Positions 9,658-19,203 of a stretch of 64,000 bases of DNA are shown one piece after another. The notes below the pieces were generated by a model. That model ran no database searches and was not told where the DNA came from. It was given only the letters and a program-made list of their open reading frames with translations. This stretch comes from CAYTGM01 sp964437365. GTDB lineage: Bacteria; Sumerlaeota; Sumerlaeia; SLMS01. Numbering within the stretch: position 1 is the first letter of the stretch; each line of letters starts with the position of its first letter. A program made the position numbers and the translations under genes. The stretch lies in the NCBI GenBank assembly GCA_964437365.1, contig CAYTGM010000015.1, positions 48,636 through 112,635 on the forward strand, in the 5' to 3' direction.

Positions 9658-9682
9658 TCTTTTGACCCTGTAATTCCTTTTA

Positions 9683-9723
9683 CCTTTCAATCATGAGGAT
9701 CTTGATTAAGGACCATTGAAAGG
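9683..9723 (+). promoter_or_regulatory. inverted repeat covering the ribosome site of the lipoprotein gene
   Basis: CCTTTCAAT and ATTGAAAGG form a perfect 9-bp stem around a 23-base loop. The right arm contains most of the GAAAGGG ribosome site 8 bases before the lipoprotein ATG, so folding would hide it. This is a sequence observation; regulation is inferred. Confidence 0.4.
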
Positions 9724-9731
9724 GATGACCC

Positions 9732-10235
9732 ATGAACGTTAGCAGCCGTTTATTTCAAAGATTGTCAGGTTTGTTTGTCCTGCTTGCCATTGTATTCATG
9801 AGCACCGGCTGTCAAACAGCTCGAACTGCGGGAAAGGTCATTGTTACGCCGGTTACCGTGGTCCGTGATGTCGTGGATGCACCTCTGGTTACTGTCACAA
9901 CGACCTTTGAATACTTCGCCGATCAAACGCGCGTCGCCCGGGCACCGCATGTGGGAATTGGATGGAGCCCCCACACAGGCATTCAACCTAATATCGGTTA
10001 TGACTTGAGCCACCTGGCATTCAAAGCGGTTTCCCTGACCATCGGATCCATCGACTATATCATCTGTCGATCTCTCTACCCCAACTGGGCTGGAGGGATT
10101 ACGCCGTGGCGGCCAAAGACGCATAGCTGGGGTGATATGTATTTCCCGAATACGAGAGCACTTTGGGGAGATGAACGGCCCGTTGAGGGTAGTCGCAGCG
10201 GAAAACGCGGACGAGGATCTCCTCCAGGGTCCTAA
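9732..10235 (+). CDS. lipoprotein, hypothetical
   Basis: 167 residues with a lipoprotein signal: charged start, hydrophobic LSGLFVLLAIVFM, then lipobox STGC with the lipidated Cys at residue 27. The mature part begins with an amphipathic VIVTPVTVVRDVVDAPLVTVTTT stretch, followed by Gly/Pro-rich sequence and a basic tail (GSRSGKRGRGS). GAAAGGG sits 8 bases before the ATG, inside a possible stem-loop. No family is recognised. It converges with the glycosyltransferase gene, leaving only 8 bases between stops. Confidence 0.72.
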   Translation: MNVSSRLFQRLSGLFVLLAIVFMSTGCQTARTAGKVIVTPVTVVRDVVDAPLVTVTTTFEYFADQTRVARAPHVGIGWSPHTGIQPNIGYDLSHLAFKAVSLTIGSIDYIICRSLYPNWAGGITPWRPKTHSWGDMYFPNTRALWGDERPVEGSRSGKRGRGSPPGS

Positions 10236-10243
10236 GCTGTTTA

Positions 10244-11335
10244 TCAGAACAGTTGCTGATACATTTCATGTGTTTTAAGGCAGGTATTCTGTACAGAAAA
10301 CTCGTGTACTCGCTTGTAGGCAGCATCGGCCATCTGACCGATCCTCTCTCGATTTTTTTGCAGCTTTGAGATTTGCTCAACCCAATCATCCAGGTTTTCT
10401 CCGCAGCAAATGCCGGCTTCCGATTCTCCGAGAACTTCCCTGTTTGGAGGAATATCCTGCACAACAAAGGGTCTCCCCTGGGCACATACCTCAAGAAGTG
10501 TATTGGGGAATCCTTCTCGATCACTTGCCGAAACGTATATCTCTGCTTTCCTGACCTCTTCCTTTATTTCTTTTTTCCAGCCAAGAAAACAGACTTCGTC
10601 TGCCAATCCCAGGTCGGAAGCCTGTTGCTTGATCCTCTGAAAAGTTGGGCCGTCTCCAACCAGCGTGAGATAGAAGGGAACTCTTTTCTTCTTCAGCTGA
10701 TCTGCAAGAAGCACAAGTCTGTCGACTCTCTTCTGCTTTACGAATCTGCCAGCCCACATCAGTAAAACAGGTGAACCTTCCTGACGGACTGGAAGAGGAG
10801 GACAACTATCGGAAACAATAACACCGTTATGAATAATGCGATACTTATCAGTTGGCAGTGAGAGTTTGAGCAGGGGGCTTCTGACAGCTTCTGAAACGGC
10901 GACAATCCTCTCGGGAATGTTCTTCGTCCACCGGATCATCCTTCCCTGGCTTGATCCCCGCCATGGAGTTTGTGAATGATAACTGTTAATTGCATGAGTA
11001 TTCTTGAGACCTATTGTGGCGAAATTGACAGCCATGTTCGATGCATACATATGTCCGTGCACGATAGAGAACTTCTTTGCCTTTATAAGTTTTCTCAGTT
11101 TCATGAGCCCACGTGGATCGAGTCGGCTTTGAAAGGGAATCACATGGACTTTCAGGCCAGCATCCAGGAAATCCTGATACATCTCCCCCGTTTCCTTTAG
11201 GCAACAAACTTCAGGGGCGTATCCATACTCATCTCTCAAGATAGGAAGCATCCTGAGTAGCATTCGTTGTACGCCTCCAACCTGGAGGTCGTAGATTACA
11301 CGAAGGATTTTCGGGCGTTTTGATGCTTCGGACAT
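10244..11335 (-). CDS. glycosyltransferase family 4 (GT-B)
   Basis: A 363-residue GT-B enzyme that would transfer a nucleotide-activated sugar to a glycan or lipid acceptor on the inner membrane. The N-terminal half has IYDLQVGGVQRMLL, a GG motif of the acceptor domain, and IVHGHMYASNMAV. The C-terminal half has LLMWAGRFVKQKRVD, LVGDGP and SDREGFPNTLLEVCAQGRP, the ExxxxxxxE donor-binding motif. It is divergent from the radical SAM gene. The acceptor and sugar cannot be read from the sequence. Confidence 0.88.
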   Translation of the reverse strand: MSEASKRPKILRVIYDLQVGGVQRMLLRMLPILRDEYGYAPEVCCLKETGEMYQDFLDAGLKVHVIPFQSRLDPRGLMKLRKLIKAKKFSIVHGHMYASNMAVNFATIGLKNTHAINSYHSQTPWRGSSQGRMIRWTKNIPERIVAVSEAVRSPLLKLSLPTDKYRIIHNGVIVSDSCPPLPVRQEGSPVLLMWAGRFVKQKRVDRLVLLADQLKKKRVPFYLTLVGDGPTFQRIKQQASDLGLADEVCFLGWKKEIKEEVRKAEIYVSASDREGFPNTLLEVCAQGRPFVVQDIPPNREVLGESEAGICCGENLDDWVEQISKLQKNRERIGQMADAAYKRVHEFSVQNTCLKTHEMYQQLF

Positions 11336-11550
11336 GGGCTCAATAAAGGAATCAGAGTGAAGAGAGGCAACTCAATAACCAGATAATTTGAAAGTGAAGG
11401 CCTATCCATCTCTCACTTGGGATGGTATTGCTGGATGGAAAGAAGATGAAAGGGCTTTCAGAGATTGACAGGAGGGCAGTGAATGGCTTGACAGCCTTTA
11501 GAAAGTGGCCCCACCTTTGGTTGCACTATATGGAAGGCACATGATTCACT

Positions 11551-12624
11551 ATGGCTCCCGTACTTGATAAGCTAAAATCCCTGGGCAGACGGATCTCTCA
11601 AAAAGAGGATTCCCTCCCATTTCCCCATACGCTCAACATCGAATCCAGCTACGCCTGTAACCTGAAATGTGTCATGTGCCCAAGACACTTTGAGGGAGTG
11701 CCTCAGGGCATGTTTACTTTGAAGATGTTCGAGGAGCACATCGAGCCCTATATCGGCAGATTTAAGTACGTACATTTGACCGGGTGGGGGGAACCTTTGA
11801 TGAACAGGGATCTTCCCGAGATCGTGAACCGATGCAGAAAAGCGGGTGTATGGACTTGCTTTACATCGAATGGGCTGCTTCTTCGCCCTCCCTTGGATCA
11901 AAAGATTCTGGATTCAAATCTCGAGCTCATTTCCGTTTCCTGTGATGCGGATAACGCGGAGACCTACGAATACGTCCGTGGTAAGGGAACTTTTGATGTC
12001 CTTGTGGAGAGGCTAACAGCATTCAACAAGCTTCGACGTGAAACCGGTGCACAAACCGTGATGCAGTGGTCATTCGTTCAAATGAGGCATAACTATCAAC
12101 AGCTTCCTGGTGCCATAAGACTTGCTGCGAGATGTGGCTTTGACCAATTTGTGGCCAAACATATCGAAACGGTGATCAACAGAGAAGAGCTTGCCGATGC
12201 AATGTGGAATACAGGCATCGCTCCAGATCTCTCACCCGAAATCGTTGAAGACCATGACCGAATTTTAGAAGAAGCGAAAGAAGTCGCAAAAGAGGTTGGC
12301 ATTGGCTTGGAGATTCATCCAAGGCGTATGGATTATGAAGGCCAGTGTCTAGTTCGACCGATGACGAATCTCTTCGTGGATTATGAAGGAAGGGTATCAA
12401 GCTGCTGTTACCTGAATGTGAATGATGTCAGACCATACAATACTCCTGAGGAAAAGCCAGAGGACACGGGAGTATACGGAGACCTTCGTTTAAGCTCATT
12501 GATGGAGCTGATTGAGACGGATCGATTTCGTTCATTTCAAAAATCCTGGAAGAAGGGTGAAGTCCCTGAGCCCTGTCGAGGCTGCCTTCAGGTGAATCGA
12601 ATGAAATCGAATAGTTCTTCATGA
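11551..12624 (+). CDS. radical SAM/SPASM domain protein
   Basis: A 357-residue radical SAM enzyme. The 4Fe-4S cluster cysteines are C36, C40 and C43 in SYACNLKCVMC, followed by HLTGWGEPLMN and TSNGLLL. The C-terminus has the SPASM pattern of auxiliary-cluster cysteines: CLVRP, RVSSCCYLNVN and PCRGCLQ. Such enzymes modify peptides or small molecules. No precursor peptide gene is visible next to it, though a short one could hide in the 500 bases downstream. A GGAAGG lies about 13 bases before the ATG, a long spacing, so the start is only moderately sure. Confidence 0.9.
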   Translation: MAPVLDKLKSLGRRISQKEDSLPFPHTLNIESSYACNLKCVMCPRHFEGVPQGMFTLKMFEEHIEPYIGRFKYVHLTGWGEPLMNRDLPEIVNRCRKAGVWTCFTSNGLLLRPPLDQKILDSNLELISVSCDADNAETYEYVRGKGTFDVLVERLTAFNKLRRETGAQTVMQWSFVQMRHNYQQLPGAIRLAARCGFDQFVAKHIETVINREELADAMWNTGIAPDLSPEIVEDHDRILEEAKEVAKEVGIGLEIHPRRMDYEGQCLVRPMTNLFVDYEGRVSSCCYLNVNDVRPYNTPEEKPEDTGVYGDLRLSSLMELIETDRFRSFQKSWKKGEVPEPCRGCLQVNRMKSNSSS

Positions 12625-13135
12625 TTTTTGGACCGACGGTCTTTGTGGCGTATTGAATTTTCTGAAGATGTGTGCTTTTTTGCTTGCGATCCGGGCTGTG
12701 AAAACGCACCTTCCTTTTGGTTGAGGGAAAAGGTCTCATTATACCACCTTCAATCAGATACTGAGAACTACTGCTTGACTTCTCACGTCATCTGGAAGAC
12801 TCTCAGAACGTTAAGCACTCGGTGCTAACAATCCCCTCAGGAGGTAATTACTCGACCAACGAACCATTTTCCTCCCTCCCCTCCTCCAGGGATCGCGCGC
12901 CCATTTGGGCGCGCGGTCCCGTTTTTAGATAAATCCCTATTCTACCATCAGCACTCTGCTTATCTCTATTGCTTCGCGCGATTCCATCCACGAACTTCTT
13001 CTTGGTTGCCTCATGCACCCCTCCTATCAATATACCTCGATGCTTCGTGACATCGGCAAAGACGTAAAGATGGGTTATTGAGCCTGATGGCTCATTTTAA
13101 GAGGTATCAATGTTCGACTGTTTGAAAGGTAGAGT
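12625..13135. other. intergenic region with strong terminator
   Basis: About 510 bases between the radical SAM and TPR genes. A strong terminator lies in the middle and a short hairpin (TGAGCC tgat GGCTCA TTTT, 13079-13098) lies just before the TPR gene. No protein is supported. The 265 bases before the terminator could be a long 3' UTR or a small RNA. Confidence 0.5.
12889..12926 (+). terminator. rho-independent terminator
   Basis: A 14-bp stem with one G-T pair, starting GGGATCGCGCGCCC, with loop ATTT and followed by GTTTTT. It is the strongest hairpin in the region. It lies 264 bases after the radical SAM stop codon. Confidence 0.85.
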
Positions 13136-15718
13136 GTGAGAAAGCTATCCATTGCGACAACAATTATGGGCTTTCTGGCCGGCATCGGCTTGACTGTATA
13201 TGTCATCCTGGAACGCTGGCCCGGGTTCGAGGAAATATCATCCAATTCAGCACTGACGGATGCCGTAGTAACTGCCTCCGAGCATCACTATATCTGGTCC
13301 GGGGCTGTTTTTGTCCTGTGGCTGATAGGATATATACTTTCTTTCGATTCGAGGATCAAAGGGCGACCGTGGGCTCTTAACATCGTCACCCTTGCAGGCG
13401 TGGTATGTTTACCCGCTTTGGCCTCACGTGAAGCATTGAGTGGATATGCGTTCATTGAGCAGGACACTCCTGTCCTTGATCAATTGATGATTATCCTCTT
13501 CATCAGCTTTGTCATTCTATCAATGATACTGCTCATGCTTTTTGAACTGATCAACAGAAAGCTATGGAAATCGCTGGCGTTCACCTTTGACCAGAAAGAG
13601 ATGTCTGGCGCCGCACTTTTCGCGAACCGCCTTTCTCTTCTATTCGAGCCAGGGCAGGTAAGTATGCTTCGCTCTGTTACTCTTGCGCGGTTTCGCCGAG
13701 GTGTCCGGGGAGATGTTGTTGAAACCTTGAAACAGCTCCATGAGGCAGGGAAAAAAGATCCGGATATTCTTGAAGCCCTCTGCAAGAGCTGCAGCGAAGA
13801 AAAGGACTCCGAAGGTTTTCTGAAATATCTAAAAGAGCTCTATGAGATTGTTGACGACAATGAAATTCGAGATGCGCTCGTCCAGGAGCTATACGATCAG
13901 AAAAAATTTGAAGAAGCCTATAAAGTCAGCAAAGAAGGACCTGAACCAGAAGATGTAGAGTCGCTTGGACGCTATGCCGAGATTGTTCTCCATCTGGGCC
14001 ATACACAAGAAGTCGTAGACATCGCCATTAAGATTGCCGAGGAAGAAGGAATCCCTTTCCGGGGAAGTCAGCGCTTACTGCGGGAAGTCCTCAATAAAGA
14101 CACAGGCAATACGAGAGTTCTTAACGAGCTGGCACGCCAGGCAGACCGGATGGCATTGAAAGACCAGAGAATCAAGTGGCTGGAGAAGTCGCTCGAGGCA
14201 GACCCGGAACAAAAGAAAGTCCGTCTTGAACTGATACAGATTTATAGACAACTTGAACAAACACAAAGACTTGAACAGCTTCTCGACGAAGTTATTGAAG
14301 AAAACCCTGATGATATTGAATTAAACGTTGAGTATGCTCTGGTATTACGACGCAACGCGAAAGATACAAGGGCACTTGCGATCCTTGATAAAATCAACAA
14401 GCGGGATGAATCGCCAGCAGCAGCTTATCTTCTAGAAGCGGAGATTCATTTCGAACAGGAACAATGGGAAGAAGCGAAGTCGATCCTCGAAAAAGGTTTC
14501 AAGCATCTCCCCTCTGCCGAAGAGCGCCATCAGATGGAACGCTTGCTGAATAAAATAGAGAAAGCTATTTTGACGGACGAAGTGGCTGAGATCTTCGAAG
14601 GAGCCAGGAATGAACCGGAAAACCCTGACCTCCAGATTGCGGCTTTGACAAGACTTGTAGAAGGGCATCACACTGACAAGATTCTGACTCTAACAGATGA
14701 TATACTTGAGAGACATCCAGGCTTAAAACACGACGTTATCGAAATACTCCGTAAATACTGTGATGCTCCCGAAGCTCCCTTCAGCGTGATGGACTTCCTG
14801 AGTGATCTCCTCGTCAGTGAACGCCAGTTTGATGACGCTCTCGAAGTTATTTCTCTGCTCGTGGATAGATCACTGGATAAGGTATCCACAGCAAGAGACC
14901 ATACACAAAAGATCCTGCGCCAGTCTCCCCATCATCTACCTTCTCTGAAGTTCCTCGGAGACACCTATCATTACCATGGCCGCTTTTCCGATATGATTCA
15001 CAGCTATTCCCTCTACCTTTCTAACGGTGGAGAGGAAACCGAAGATATCCAGCGTGCAATGGTGACAGCCTATCTGACAGTTAACGATTACAAAAGTGCT
15101 CAGAAGTACGTGAAGAAACTCCTGTCCGAAAACCCTAAACAACCCGATCTACTCAAGAAAGTCATAGTAGCAGCCATTGAGGCTGACGAAGCAGAAGATG
15201 CAGCAGAATTTCTGAAATCTTTGAAGCTGACGGCTCCAAGGGACGAAGAGATTGATCGTCTGAACAAACTGGTAGATCAGGCTCTCGGAGAACGGCGCTT
15301 TAACTTTCTCAAGCAGGAACATGATGCAGGGAAAGGTTCTGCAGAGTCACTAGAACAGTTGGGTGATCTGGCAACGGAGATGGAAAATTACAACGACGCG
15401 ATCACCTACTACCAGAGAGCATCTCGCGATAAATCAGATGCCATTATGGCGAGGAGGGCTCTTGCTAAACTTGCTCGTGCCTATATGCAAAAACGCCTGG
15501 ATGATCTTTGCGTCGAAACTCTTAAGGGTATAAACATTAATCTTGAGACTGACCCACCTGAAGAAGTCTCCATCATCATGGATATCCTTTATGAAATCGG
15601 TGGTTTATTTGCAGAAGTAAAGATGTATGACCGTGCTGAAAGGGTCTATAAGCAAATTTGCAAGATCGACGCTGGCTATAAGGATGTTTTGAAGAAAGTT
15701 GAAGGCCTCCGGCGTTAA
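13136..15718 (+). CDS. large membrane-anchored TPR protein
   Basis: An 860-residue protein that appears to start at GTG (GAAAGGTAGAG upstream). The first 145 residues hold four hydrophobic segments (around 7-25, 53-70, 82-98 and 115-142). The rest is almost entirely helical with tetratricopeptide-like repeats, for example AEIHFEQEQWEEAKSILEKG and LGDLATEMENYNDAITYYQR. TPR arrays are scaffolds for protein complexes, and here the array probably faces the cytoplasm or periplasm from an inner-membrane anchor. No enzymatic domain is seen. It precedes mutS by 76 bases, but a shared role is not implied. Family placement is by repeat pattern only. Confidence 0.85.
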   Translation: MRKLSIATTIMGFLAGIGLTVYVILERWPGFEEISSNSALTDAVVTASEHHYIWSGAVFVLWLIGYILSFDSRIKGRPWALNIVTLAGVVCLPALASREALSGYAFIEQDTPVLDQLMIILFISFVILSMILLMLFELINRKLWKSLAFTFDQKEMSGAALFANRLSLLFEPGQVSMLRSVTLARFRRGVRGDVVETLKQLHEAGKKDPDILEALCKSCSEEKDSEGFLKYLKELYEIVDDNEIRDALVQELYDQKKFEEAYKVSKEGPEPEDVESLGRYAEIVLHLGHTQEVVDIAIKIAEEEGIPFRGSQRLLREVLNKDTGNTRVLNELARQADRMALKDQRIKWLEKSLEADPEQKKVRLELIQIYRQLEQTQRLEQLLDEVIEENPDDIELNVEYALVLRRNAKDTRALAILDKINKRDESPAAAYLLEAEIHFEQEQWEEAKSILEKGFKHLPSAEERHQMERLLNKIEKAILTDEVAEIFEGARNEPENPDLQIAALTRLVEGHHTDKILTLTDDILERHPGLKHDVIEILRKYCDAPEAPFSVMDFLSDLLVSERQFDDALEVISLLVDRSLDKVSTARDHTQKILRQSPHHLPSLKFLGDTYHYHGRFSDMIHSYSLYLSNGGEETEDIQRAMVTAYLTVNDYKSAQKYVKKLLSENPKQPDLLKKVIVAAIEADEAEDAAEFLKSLKLTAPRDEEIDRLNKLVDQALGERRFNFLKQEHDAGKGSAESLEQLGDLATEMENYNDAITYYQRASRDKSDAIMARRALAKLARAYMQKRLDDLCVETLKGININLETDPPEEVSIIMDILYEIGGLFAEVKMYDRAERVYKQICKIDAGYKDVLKKVEGLRR

Positions 15719-15794
15719 TCCACTCAAACCGTGAGTATCTGTACTCTTGCTCAAGCATATAAGACATATTCAATTACAGTTACAGGAATCATGA

Positions 15795-18488
15795 ATGCCT
15801 GCTAAAGCAACAACTCCAATGATGAAGCAATACTGGGAACTCAAAGGGGCTAATCCCGATGCGATCCTTTTATTTCGTTGTGGAGATTTCTACGAGACTT
15901 ACGCCGAGGATGCAGAAGAAGCAGGTAGAATCCTGAATATCATTGTTACCAGAAAGTCTGCTGGTGCAGACGGAATGGTCCCCATGGCAGGAGTTCCTTA
16001 TCATGCTATTGACACCTATCTCGCCAAGCTTGTTCGGGCCGGAAAGCGCGTAGCGCTGGCGGAACAGACAGAGGATCCGAAAAAAGCAAAAGGCCTTGTG
16101 GAAAGACAGGTCGTCCGAGTCATTACTCCGGGGACGGCGGTTGAGGAAGGTATCATTGATGACAAGAGCAACAACTATATACTGGCACTTGATCAGGCAC
16201 CTACAGGTCCCTGGGGAATCGGACTGGCTGATATTTCAACGGGTTACTTCGCTCTAACAGAAATTGCCCCTGGAGATGCTGAAGAGAACCTCTTGACTGA
16301 AATCAGCCGACTAGAGCCAAGAGAGATCCTTCTGCCCGAGGATTTGAATGCCCACATTCTGAGTCCCGTCCTCGCTGAGTCCCAAATCTCTATTACACGT
16401 ATCCCGCGTTCCGATTTTCGGCGTGAAGTTGCGGATAGAGTCATTTGCGAGCATTTTCGCGTCCAGACCCTCGATGGTTTCGGGGCAAGTGATTACAGCA
16501 TTGGAGTTGGAGCAGCGGGAGCCCTCCTTCAATATTTGAAGGATACACAAAAAAGCTCTATTTCTCATATATACGACCTCTCTGTACGTGTCAAAAAGAA
16601 CACGATGGTGATTGATTCCGTGACTCAAAGGTCTCTTGAGCTTGTCAGGAATCAACATAGCGGAGGTAGAGAAGCCACTCTTCTCAGCGTTCTTGATCGC
16701 ACAAATACACCAATGGGCAGCCGGATGCTTCGTCGGTGGATTCTAGAACCTCTTTGTAGCCTTGATGAGATCAATGCAAGACTTGATACAGTTGAACTGA
16801 TTAACGCCAACCTCGCTCTAAGACAGTCTCTGCGCAGTGAATTGGGCAAGGTAAGGGATATCGAGAGGATCGTGTCCAGAGCTTCCGTTGGTACCGCAGG
16901 ACCGAGGGACCTCGCAACACTCAGATCGGCACTCCAGGCGCTCCCTGAGATCAAAAAGAGCCTCTCATCGACATCATCAGCTCTGCTAAATACTCTGGCA
17001 GACCGTATAGACCTCATGGAGGATCTTAAGCAAACCCTTTCCATTGGACTTGTCGAAGATCCGCCTGCTACGATGCGGGATTCGGGAATAATCAGACCAG
17101 GGTATAGTGATGAACTTGATGAAATCACGGAGATTGCCCACGGTGGAAAAAGCTTTATCGCGAAGCTCAAGGCACAGGAAGCTGACCGCCTTGGCCTGTC
17201 CAATATCAAGGTGGGATACAATAAAGTCTTCGGTTACTATCTCGAACTCTCACATGCCCAGATTCGTCAGCTAGAGAATGGTGTCCCCGAGGATTACATA
17301 CGGAAGCAAACCTTGACGAGTGGTGAGCGCTATATCACTCCTTCGCTGAAAGAGAAAGAGGAACTGGTTCTTAACGCCGAAGCAAGAATCAGCGAAATAG
17401 AACAAAGATTGTTTCAAGAGATGAGGGAGCTCGTATCGGAATCTGCGCGTCCGCTGATTCAAACGGCCCAGCAGATCGCCCAGCTCGACTGTCTACTCTC
17501 CATTTCGGAAGTATCACTCTCCCAAGGGTATATCAAACCTGAACTCAACGATGAAGGCAGATTGGAAATAAAGGAAGGTCGGCATCCAGTTCTGGAGTCC
17601 CTTCAGCATGATCCTCCTTTTGTTCCTAACGATACTCTCTTGAATGTGGAAGAGTTTCAGATCTCACTGATCACAGGTCCGAACATGGCCGGGAAGTCTA
17701 CCTATATACGCCAGGTTGCTCTCATCACTCTTATGGCCCACATGGGAGCTTTCGTCCCTGCGTCTTTTGCTTCGATCCCGTTGCGTGATCGTATCTTCAC
17801 GCGCGTGGGAGCCATGGATCACCTTGCAAGAGGTCAGTCAACGTTCCTGGTAGAAATGGTTGAACTTGCCAATATTCTTCGTCATGCAACAGATCAGTCA
17901 CTTGTGATACTCGATGAAATTGGCAGAGGTACTTCAACCTACGACGGCCTGTCTATCGCCTGGTCCGTTTGCGAGTACCTCCACAATGCTCCCAATCGAC
18001 AGGCACTCACGCTTTTCGCCACTCATTATCATGAGTTAACAGAACTCGAAGAGGCCCTTCCGCAGCTCAAAAACTTAAGCGTTGCTGTTGATGAATCAGA
18101 CGATCGAATCACATTCCTCTATCAGATAGTCAGAGGCAAAACTGATCGCAGTTATGGAATACATGCTGCTGATCTTGCTGGAGTTCCTCAAATTGCTGTT
18201 CAGCGTGCACGTGAAATTCTTAATAAGCTGGAACTGGGGGAACCTGTCGCGGCCAGAGTTTCACAAAATATAGACAGTAGAAAGAACCTTGTTGTCTCGG
18301 GGACAAGGAAGTCCGTGAAACTTCTTCCGACCGTTGAGCCATGGGAAGATCAACAACTCTCACTTTTTGAAAACTCCGCCCCCAACCCAGCCATCGAAAG
18401 ACTCCGAAACCTTGATCCAAACAGGCTTACACCAATCGAAGCGCTGGGATTACTGTCTGAGCTGAAGCGTGATGCAGAAGGATCCTGA
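15795..18488 (+). CDS. mutS: DNA mismatch repair protein MutS
   Basis: 897 residues, the usual length for MutS, which recognises mispairs and insertion loops and starts methyl- or nick-directed repair with MutL. The mismatch-reading motif FxE is at F32-Y33-E34 (CGDFYETY). The connector and core domains follow. The C-terminal ATPase has Walker A GPNMAGKST at about residues 628-636, DHLARGQSTFLVEM, and Walker B LVILDEIGRGTSTYDG, then TLFATHYHEL. AGGA lies 9 bases before the ATG. The stop overlaps the start of the next gene by about 17 bases, so the two are probably cotranscribed. mutL is not in the window. Confidence 0.98.
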   Translation: MPAKATTPMMKQYWELKGANPDAILLFRCGDFYETYAEDAEEAGRILNIIVTRKSAGADGMVPMAGVPYHAIDTYLAKLVRAGKRVALAEQTEDPKKAKGLVERQVVRVITPGTAVEEGIIDDKSNNYILALDQAPTGPWGIGLADISTGYFALTEIAPGDAEENLLTEISRLEPREILLPEDLNAHILSPVLAESQISITRIPRSDFRREVADRVICEHFRVQTLDGFGASDYSIGVGAAGALLQYLKDTQKSSISHIYDLSVRVKKNTMVIDSVTQRSLELVRNQHSGGREATLLSVLDRTNTPMGSRMLRRWILEPLCSLDEINARLDTVELINANLALRQSLRSELGKVRDIERIVSRASVGTAGPRDLATLRSALQALPEIKKSLSSTSSALLNTLADRIDLMEDLKQTLSIGLVEDPPATMRDSGIIRPGYSDELDEITEIAHGGKSFIAKLKAQEADRLGLSNIKVGYNKVFGYYLELSHAQIRQLENGVPEDYIRKQTLTSGERYITPSLKEKEELVLNAEARISEIEQRLFQEMRELVSESARPLIQTAQQIAQLDCLLSISEVSLSQGYIKPELNDEGRLEIKEGRHPVLESLQHDPPFVPNDTLLNVEEFQISLITGPNMAGKSTYIRQVALITLMAHMGAFVPASFASIPLRDRIFTRVGAMDHLARGQSTFLVEMVELANILRHATDQSLVILDEIGRGTSTYDGLSIAWSVCEYLHNAPNRQALTLFATHYHELTELEEALPQLKNLSVAVDESDDRITFLYQIVRGKTDRSYGIHAADLAGVPQIAVQRAREILNKLELGEPVAARVSQNIDSRKNLVVSGTRKSVKLLPTVEPWEDQQLSLFENSAPNPAIERLRNLDPNRLTPIEALGLLSELKRDAEGS

Positions 18489-19203
18489 TCAACTCGATAT
18501 TCTGTATGAATGCGATGACTTCCTGGCGATCAATAAAAACCCGGGATTGTCTCTGCTCAAGGACCGTAATGATCCTCTCAATTTATGGGACGATTTAAAA
18601 GCGAGGCTTACAACAAAACCACTTTTGGTACATCGGCTCGATAAGGGAACAAGCGGTGTGCTTCTCATCGCGAAAAACAGGATGGCACAAAGCCACCTGA
18701 CATCCTTATTCCAAAAGAGAGAAATCACGAAACAGTATATCGCCTGTGTTGCCCCCTGTCCTCAACCTTCATCTGCCCTGATAACAATTCCACTCATGAA
18801 AGGCCGAAAAAGCCGATATAGACTTGCCGGCAAAAGAGAAGATATCACACTTGCAGCAGGCGCCAGCTTCCCGAAATGGACGATTGAAACAGACAAGCTG
18901 GAAAGAGATAAAAAGATCTACGAATCACAAACCTCTTACAGAGTCTATATGCGCGCCGGAAAGAAGGCCTTCCTTTCTGTCCATCCGTTGACCGGAAGAA
19001 CACACCAGATCAGGGTTCACCTCTCATGGCTTGGCTGGCCCATAGAGGGAGATTACCTTTACAATAAGGATTGTGCGGATAACTCCGACAGACTTTTTCT
19101 TCATTGTCGAAAGCTTGTGTTTCTCTGGCGGAACAACTCAAGGATCAAGATAACGGCTCCCCTGCCAGATGAGTTTAAAGAGTTGATGTCTCTCGAGACT
19201 TAA
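18469..19203 (+). CDS. RluA-family RNA pseudouridine synthase
   Basis: A 244-residue enzyme converting uridine to pseudouridine in rRNA or tRNA. It has ILYECDDFLAINKNPGLSLL and HRLDKGTSGVLLIAK with the catalytic Asp at about residue 58. Then come PLTGRTHQIRVHLSWLGWPI and the end domain LFLHCRKL. There is no S4 domain at the N-terminus, as in RluA/TruC-like members; the target base cannot be told. The start is GTG at 18469 or ATG at 18472, both inside mutS. Its 3' end overlaps the oppositely directed ABC gene by 29 bases. Confidence 0.9.
   Translation: MMQKDPDQLDILYECDDFLAINKNPGLSLLKDRNDPLNLWDDLKARLTTKPLLVHRLDKGTSGVLLIAKNRMAQSHLTSLFQKREITKQYIACVAPCPQPSSALITIPLMKGRKSRYRLAGKREDITLAAGASFPKWTIETDKLERDKKIYESQTSYRVYMRAGKKAFLSVHPLTGRTHQIRVHLSWLGWPIEGDYLYNKDCADNSDRLFLHCRKLVFLWRNNSRIKITAPLPDEFKELMSLET

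Noticed and set aside
12848..13030. 60-codon reverse frame spanning the terminator
   Set aside because: It crosses the strong hairpin terminator and has low-quality sequence.
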